Shown: piece after piece, positions 58,757-64,000 of the stretch
How positions within the stretch are numbered: the stretch's first letter is position 1
How the letters are laid out: every line of letters starts with the position of its first letter
Notes under the pieces: model-generated
Seen by the model: the letters and a program-made list of their open reading frames with translations, nothing else
What the model was told of the DNA's origin: nothing
Database searches by the model: none
Position numbers and translations under genes: made by a program
From: Gossypium raimondii
Lineage: Eukaryota; Streptophyta; Magnoliopsida; Malvales; Malvaceae
Assembly: GCF_025698545.1 (NCBI RefSeq)
Contig: NC_068570.1
Coordinates: 55,261,924-55,325,923, forward strand
Length of the DNA: 64,000 nucleotides
Reading direction: 5' to 3'

Positions 58757-59287
58757 ATAGAAAAAAAAATCCAATCCCTCTCAAATATCAATTCAACCTA
58801 TAATTAAAGATTTCACCAATGTAATCTTTCAATCCCATTTTTTAACCTTTGATTAAAATTTAAAATCAACCAGGTCAAAGACAAATTGTTGTAAATAGAG
58901 ATGTTCATTGATAAGTCAAATTAAATTTAACTATTTTTGTCAAATATTTTGTTCCAACTCTCTTAAATATCCAAACATATGTCGGTGCCTAAATCTCATT
59001 TTATTTTATTAAAGTCTATAAAATTTTAAAAGATGTGAACGTAACCTTATCTAAATCATTATCATCATTATTGTTATTATTATTTATCGCCAACATCATA
59101 TCTCATCAAGTTAAAATATACATCAAGTCTCTATACTCTTCGTACATTTGATAAAAAAAGTTTTAAGGATTTTAATAATTAGATTTAAATTTCAAATTTT
59201 AAAAAATAAAAATTAAGAGAATAAATTTTAAATATACGAAAGAAAAAATTAGATGTATTTTAATTAACCTTTTCATCCTCAACATCT
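58757..59287. other. AT-rich spacer
   Basis: Nothing recognised. Confidence 0.4.
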
Positions 59288-59645
59288 GGTCAACCTTGTA
59301 AGACTAAGGGTGAGTTTGGATGGGCGGTGCGTTTATCTGCGGTTAGTGTAAAAACAGCGGTGGCGGTGAGATTAGATACTGTAGCAATACTGTAGCGTGA
59401 GACAAAAAGTAAACTAAACGCACCGCACCGCGCCAATCGCTCATCCAAACTCACCCTAAGGCGGAAAGTTCAGGGAGAGGAGGGGATTAAGTCCACAGTC
59501 GCTCTCATCAGTGACAAAGTCATGTCTTTTTGGAATGTTTCTATGATTTCCTCTCCATTATAGCAAACAATAAAAAATCCATTATTTTGATCTAAATTTT
59601 TAAATTGAAAATCACAAAATATTTTTCTATTGAAGCATTTCTAAA
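59288..59645 (+). pseudogene. MLO copy 3: promoter/5'UTR relic only
   Basis: CTGGTCAACCTTGTAAGACTAAG, then (after a MITE) GACAAAGTCATGTCTTTTTGG, 'tctatgatttcctctccattatagcaa' and 'ccattattttgatctaaattt', parallel the upstream regions of MLO copies 1 (48028-48250) and 2 (62245-62420). The homology stops near 59645 before any start codon. The TATA box is changed to CAATAAAAAATCC. It is a third, dead member of the tandem MLO cluster. Confidence 0.75.
59308..59456. mobile_element. Harbinger-type MITE (149 bp) with TAA target duplication
   Basis: The left end GGGTGAGTTTGGATGGGCGG and the right end ATCCAAACTCACCC are inverted repeats. TAA flanks both sides (59305-59307 and 59457-59459). The two other MLO upstream regions carry the empty site (GGGCTAAGAGG at about 48049, AAGCTAAGCGA at about 62260), which confirms the 3-bp TAA duplication. 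A 3-bp TWA duplication fits PIF/Harbinger. Confidence 0.88.
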
Positions 59646-59658
59646 ATATATATATAAC

Positions 59659-60093
59659 GTTAGATTTATGGGTCGGGTTATCCGTTTGAAATTTGAGAAG
59701 GTTCGGGTAAAAAAATTAGATCTGTTTAAAATATAGGTCGGACTCGGGCTTGAATATTCAAGGTTTGAGCTCAAGCCCAAGTCTGGTCCAACTCTTTTTT
59801 TAAGTTTATAGTACTTTATGTTATGTTATTTATAACACATTAAAAAATAAACTTATACTAAATATATAATACTACTCTAATGTAAATATTAAAATAATGT
59901 TAAAATAATTATATAAAAAATTTAATAAATAAAAAATATTAAATTAAAATAATATAAAAATGTAAAAAATAATATGGGGCAAACTTTTAGGCCCATATTT
60001 CGGGTCGAGCTAGGCTTAGGCAAGCATAAAGTATATTAATATCATGGTTAGACCCAACCTGAACCTCGCCTGACCAAACCCATAAGCACCTCT
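59659..60093. mobile_element. hAT-like MITE (about 435 bp)
   Basis: The ends TAGATTTATGGGTCGGGTTA and CCAAACCCATAAGCACCTCTA are imperfect inverted repeats with the same outer pattern (TAGA..T.ATGGG) as the elements at 4278 and 8181. The interior is AT-rich. Confidence 0.65.
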
Positions 60094-60109
60094 AATTACA
60101 AATGAAAAA

Positions 60110-60550
60110 TATAAATAATATGCCACTTGGTTATTAATAAAAAATTGTCACTACGCATAGTGATAAATTGTATCTCTTGGTTATAATTATTCAAGTAATA
60201 TGTAATGAATAAATGTGTTCATCCTTAATAGATGTGACTATCCAAATAGGCATCTCTTGAATTGTTACGCCTCTAAAAGTCATGAAAACTCCTATAAATA
60301 GGAGTGGAATTTCGTTTGCATTGTACACAAAAAAATCTTTAGAAAAAGAATTTCTCTTATTATTCATCTTTTAATATTTAAAGATTATTCTATAAAGAAT
60401 TGCTATCAAAGTTTTTCTTTTAATTTGATACTCTTGCTATGTGATGCTTCACTTAATGTTCAATGCTCAATGGATTATTTTATTAATACAAAATGTCGAC
60501 AGACGTTGGGCTTCATCATATCTTTAATATTCATTTGCTTGTAACTTTTT
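60110..60550 (+). mobile_element. Possible solo LTR with a TATA box
   Basis: 'AACTCCTATAAATAGGAGTGG' at about 60288-60308 is a strong TATA-like sequence inside a short palindrome. It is preceded by 'GTTACGCCTCTAAAAGTCATG' and followed by a T-rich transcribed-looking region to 'atgtcgacagacgttggg'. The layout resembles a copia-type LTR, but I cannot find clear ends. Confidence 0.4.
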
Positions 60551-60810
60551 GCATACCAAAATATAAGTAATGTGAATAGAATGTTAAACAAAGTGACATG
60601 ATTACAGATATTGAAATCTTCGTTAATTTCTTATTAGTTTATTTGTATTTTATGCACCAACATCAAGAAAAAAATTAACTCCATTGTAAAATCAATCAAA
60701 TTAATTTAATTACAAATATTGAAATCGATTAATTTAATTACAAATTAATTTATTTGTTTCAAATTGTGTTTTCATATTGGAATTATATATTACTTATATA
60801 AAATAATTAT

Positions 60811-60960
60811 TTAGTACACTAGTTGTGAAAATTTTGAACTCCACAAATAGGTTGAGATTCCACCATGTATTTTTAAATTATATTTAATTTAAAAAAAACA
60901 TGTGATGAAATCTCAATCGTACTTGTGGAGTTCAAAATTTACAATACGTGTACAAAATAT
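60811..60960. mobile_element. Foldback element: about 57-bp arms
   Basis: The left arm (about 60811-60872: AGTTGTGAAAATTTTGAACT, CCACAAATAGGTTGAGATT) and the right arm (about 60897-60960: AAATCTCAATCGTACTTGTG, GAGTTCAAAATTTACAATAC) are inverted copies at roughly 80%. The spacer is about 25 bases. A transcript would form a long hairpin. Confidence 0.72.
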
Positions 60961-61065
60961 TTCCAATTATATAATATAAATGCGATATAATAATTTTATT
61001 ATATGCTTATATTATTTATAATATTAAAATATATAATAAAATAATTAATTAGTTCACTAATAAGT

Positions 61066-61165
61066 GTTAGGTATAATGGTAAGGCATATTATATTTCTAA
61101 GAGGAGACAGGTTCAAACTTTGGAGACGATATTGTTGGGAGGAGCAGCAACAAACCCCGAACATG
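61066..61165 (+). mobile_element. Possible tRNA-derived SINE head
   Basis: 'GGTATAATGGTAAGGCA' resembles a Pol III A box and 'ACAGGTTCAAACTTTGGAG' a B box, 33 bases apart, as in tRNA-related SINEs. No tail or target duplication is clear. Confidence 0.45.
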
Positions 61166-61307
61166 AATAGTAAAACAGACATGAAGAATACCAAAATAAA
61201 TTAACTAATTTAATCTATTATGCTAATGATTTCAGATAAATTGATTTCAATTTTTTATATTATTCCAATATAATATCAAACTCACATAGTTACATCCACA
61301 CAGGCTA

Positions 61308-61890
61308 TTTAACATTACTTTTGAAAAGTGACGTAGAAAAGTACTTTTTAGAAGTACTTACGAAAAGTACTTTGGAAAAGTTTGATTTAAGATTTAAGTG
61401 TTTAGTATTGTTATCAAAAATGCTTTTGAAAAATAATATGTCCAATTTAGATATGGTATTACAGAGTAACAAATATACATTTAAATAATATTCAAATTAA
61501 TTAATATTATGATATGTTAGTATGAATATAAATTTTAAATATTTTAAGCAATTTATAAAATTTAATTAGACTATATAAATTATATTTTAAATATTTAAAT
61601 ATAACAATTAAATATTTGTAATTAAATATTAACACATTAGTATTATTTTAAAAAATAATATTACGAAATAACATGTTTTTTCCTTCTCTGCAACGAAAAA
61701 AAAAAGAGGGAAAGGGATGACGGAAATAATTAAGTAATTAAAAGTACTTTTGGGAGAATAAAAGCTACAGATTTTATCCATTTGACCAGAAGTACTTTTG
61801 AAAAGTCAAAAAATTTAACCTAAAGTTGTTTGCTTAACACAACTTTTCTTCCAAAAGTGCTTCTTCAGAACACTGTTAAATACAACTTAA
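61308..61890. mobile_element. AT-rich MITE, copy 2 (partner at 2165-2695)
   Basis: The left end is TTTAACATTACTTTTGAAAA and the right end AAAAGTGCTTCTTCAG..CTGTTAAA, inverted. Repeated 'AAGTACTTTT' words lie at both ends. It shares GATTTAAGATTTAAGTGTTT with the 2-kb copy. Confidence 0.65.
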
Positions 61891-62244
61891 ATAAGTGACT
61901 TGTTTAATGAATCTTTTAACAATGGTAATTAAATTATATTTTTGAATAATTAAAATAAAAATTACCCATATTTAAAATAACTAACGAGGTAGTTAAATTA
62001 GGGAGAAGGTAGAAATTTCTTTTAGGGGGTGCAAATTATTTAAATTTTTCGATACTAAAAATACAATTTCACTATTTAAATAACATATATTTTTATAGTT
62101 TTTAAAGAATTAAATTATTTTTTATTATTTTTATGGAGAGCAAGTGCAATTTTGCTTTTTCTAATATAAAATTTTAAAAAATATAAAAACCTAAATAAAA
62201 AAATTTCCGGTACGGGGCCCTGAGTTAAACTATTATTATTGTTT
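61891..62244. other. Spacer with diverged C-rich MITE (about 61990-62220)
   Basis: 'TTTTAGGGGGTGCAAATTAT' and a closing 'TTTCCGGTACGGGGCCCTGA' fit the 230-bp family loosely. Confidence 0.4.
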
Positions 62245-62495
62245 GGCGATTCTTGTAAAGCTAAGCGAAAGGTGATGGGAAAGAGGCGTTTTGGAAGTTT
62301 CTTATTACAAGGTCTTTTAGTTTTGGAAGTTTCTATGGTTTCCTCCTCGTTATGGCAAGCAACTCAATTCTATAAATAGCCTATTATTTTGTATCTAAAC
62401 ATTTAAATTAAAAAAATATCCAAGAAGAATACTATCTCTATTTGAATATATAGAGAGAATTCTTGAAGCACTTTGAGTTGCAGAAAGCTTGAAAA

Positions 62496-63780
62496 ATGAG
62501 CACAAAAATGGCGCCACCGTCGCCGGTGGTTGATACTAAAGCACGTTCATTGGAAGAGACACCAACATGGGCTGTTGCAGTGGTGTGTTTTTGTATTATT
62601 GTTGCTTCAATCCTCATTGAACATGCCATTCACATGCTAGGCAAGGTATATATATAAATTTTACTTCTTTTACTTTTGTAATTAAATTTTGGGTTTTCAT
62701 TAGTGATAATTTAAACTTATTAAGAGGATTAAAATTGCACCGAAGAAGCTTAAGGCTTGTACCAGCCTCGGTTTAGCTTTGTTTCAGAACTCAAAGTTTA
62801 GCCACCCTTGAAAATTTTATATTTTAAACCTTACCTTTTATCTCATATTATGTTGTTTATGGATAAAGTCATTCGGTTTGGCTCGAAGGCCTATTTGAAA
62901 AGTAAGAATAATTGTATAAAAATATAAGCTTGAAATACTAGATTAGACAAAAAAATAATGTCTGTTTTGAAAACAGATTGGGTCTCAGCAAGGTTTTTTT
63001 GGCCCGACACGAAGTTACAATAAAAAAAATCATGTTATTTTGCTACCACTTCATTATTATGTTATTACTATTTTATTGTTATTGTTTGGATATTGTATAA
63101 CTCTTGTTTTATTATTAATTTTGTTATTATTTTAGAGACATTTGCTTGTTAAGTTACACATTTTTTAGTAATATTTAAATATATATATTTTTAAAATCTA
63201 TTTTTAATTATTTTAATGTTTTTAGTGTATTTGATGTATTATTTTTTTATTTTTATATAAAAATATAAAATAATCAATCTGAATGGGTTAGGCTTGGGCT
63301 TGGGCAAAAATTAAATCTAATTTTTGAACTAGATTGAAGCTAATTAATAAGACCTAAAATTTTATTAGGGCTCGACTCGGTCAATCTTATTGTATACATT
63401 TTTAAAGTGTAATTATTTGAATTGATAAAAATAACTTATTTGATTTATTAATGTAATCCTTATTAATTTTATTCCATGATATTTTTATGGGAAAAATTAA
63501 GCCTTTCCAAATATATATTTTGTTGGAGATTATATAATATAGGTTATTGTTTTGCAAAGACTTTTTACACAGTGGTTGAAGAAAAGCATAAACCAGCTCT
63601 TTATGAAGCACTGGAGAAGGTTAAAACAGGTAATTAATTAATATTTTTGTTTTAAATATTTATATTTGATAATTAAAATAAAATTAAACAAAAATATATG
63701 TGATAAAATGAACACTTCTGTAATTGTGTATTGCAGAGCTGATGCTGATGGAATTTATATCATTCCTACTTATAATCACT
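62496..63780 (+). pseudogene. MLO-like gene, copy 2, 5' part, broken in exon 3
   Basis: The exons match copy 1: exon 1 at 62496-62645 (50 codons; [14 protein letters not shown], then [13 protein letters not shown]), exon 2 at 63573-63629 (57 nt) and exon 3 from 63737. Exon 2 has the same one-base deficit as copy 1 (A run 63582-63585). In exon 3 the match (ELMLM.FISFLL) stops near 63768 and unrelated sequence follows to the window end. Intron 1 contains a decayed hAT-like segment (about 62865-63390). Copies 1 and 2 lie 14.2 kb apart in the same orientation, a tandem duplication. Confidence 0.85.
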
Positions 63781-64000
63781 GAATTTTGTCCGGGAATAAT
63801 TTCGTGTTTTTAAAAAAAAAAAATTTAAAAATTTTGCATTTTGACCACTGAACTTTTCTAAAATTACATTTTGACCCTTACTTTATTCAAAATTACATTT
63901 AAACCCCTAAACTTTTCTAAATTACATTTTTACCCCGAAACTTTCTCAAACTAACATTTTGACCCCTAAACTTCATAGAAATTACGTTTCAGCCCCAAAA
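63769..64000. mobile_element. Insertion in MLO copy 2 exon 3 with a 29-32 bp tandem repeat
   Basis: From about 63769 the MLO match is lost. From 63825 a unit 'ACATTTTGACCCCTAAACTTTTCTAAATT' repeats about six times with variation to the end of the window. Such arrays occur in plant LTR elements and some MITEs. Its other end lies outside the window. Confidence 0.6.

Overview
This window is AT-rich, intron-rich nuclear DNA from a dicot plant. Cotton (Gossypium) or a close malvid relative is my inference, from the gene set and the style of the LTR repeats; the sequence does not prove it. Host genes are few. Most of the window is nested transposons, MITEs and their relics.

Layout. 1-14.1 kb is repeats, with a three-level nest: an old LTR holds a younger LTR (7656-13550, 5-bp target duplication AATAG), which holds a hAT-type element (8181-10654, 8-bp target duplication GTGGACAA). 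14.1-19.0 kb holds a degenerate tandem array and AT-rich spacer. 19.1-22.1 kb is an intact translation elongation factor 1-alpha gene with a 1.2-kb leader intron. 22.3-26.75 kb is a rearranged endogenous pararetrovirus (Caulimoviridae-like) with three copies of its promoter, one inverted, and no polymerase region seen. 27.87-30.43 kb (minus strand) is a two-exon TMEM70-like mitochondrial protein gene, with a tRNA-Pro(AGG) gene just beyond its 5' end. 33.3-40.3 kb is a 14-exon RNA pseudouridine synthase 5-like gene whose introns are full of copies of one small inverted-repeat element. 40.3-48 kb is intergenic, with LINE RNase H relics and MITE pairs. 48.3-52.65 kb is a 15-exon MLO gene (clade V-like). 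53.66-54.5 kb is an organelle-type group II intron reverse transcriptase fragment between direct repeats. 56.5-58.76 kb is an LTR-type non-autonomous element. 59.3-64 kb holds two further MLO duplicates: a promoter-only relic with a MITE in it, and a second 5' gene end broken by an insertion in exon 3.

The most unusual points are these. Both MLO copies lack the same base in exon 2. The pseudouridine synthase has a similar one-base deficit in exon 2 and Gly in place of the catalytic Asp. A 106-bp unit containing that gene's exon-6 splice junction is repeated four times into the intron. The EF1A leader intron carries three 157-bp repeats. The pararetrovirus promoters face apart. The genes do not form a pathway; each is an independent eukaryotic transcription unit.
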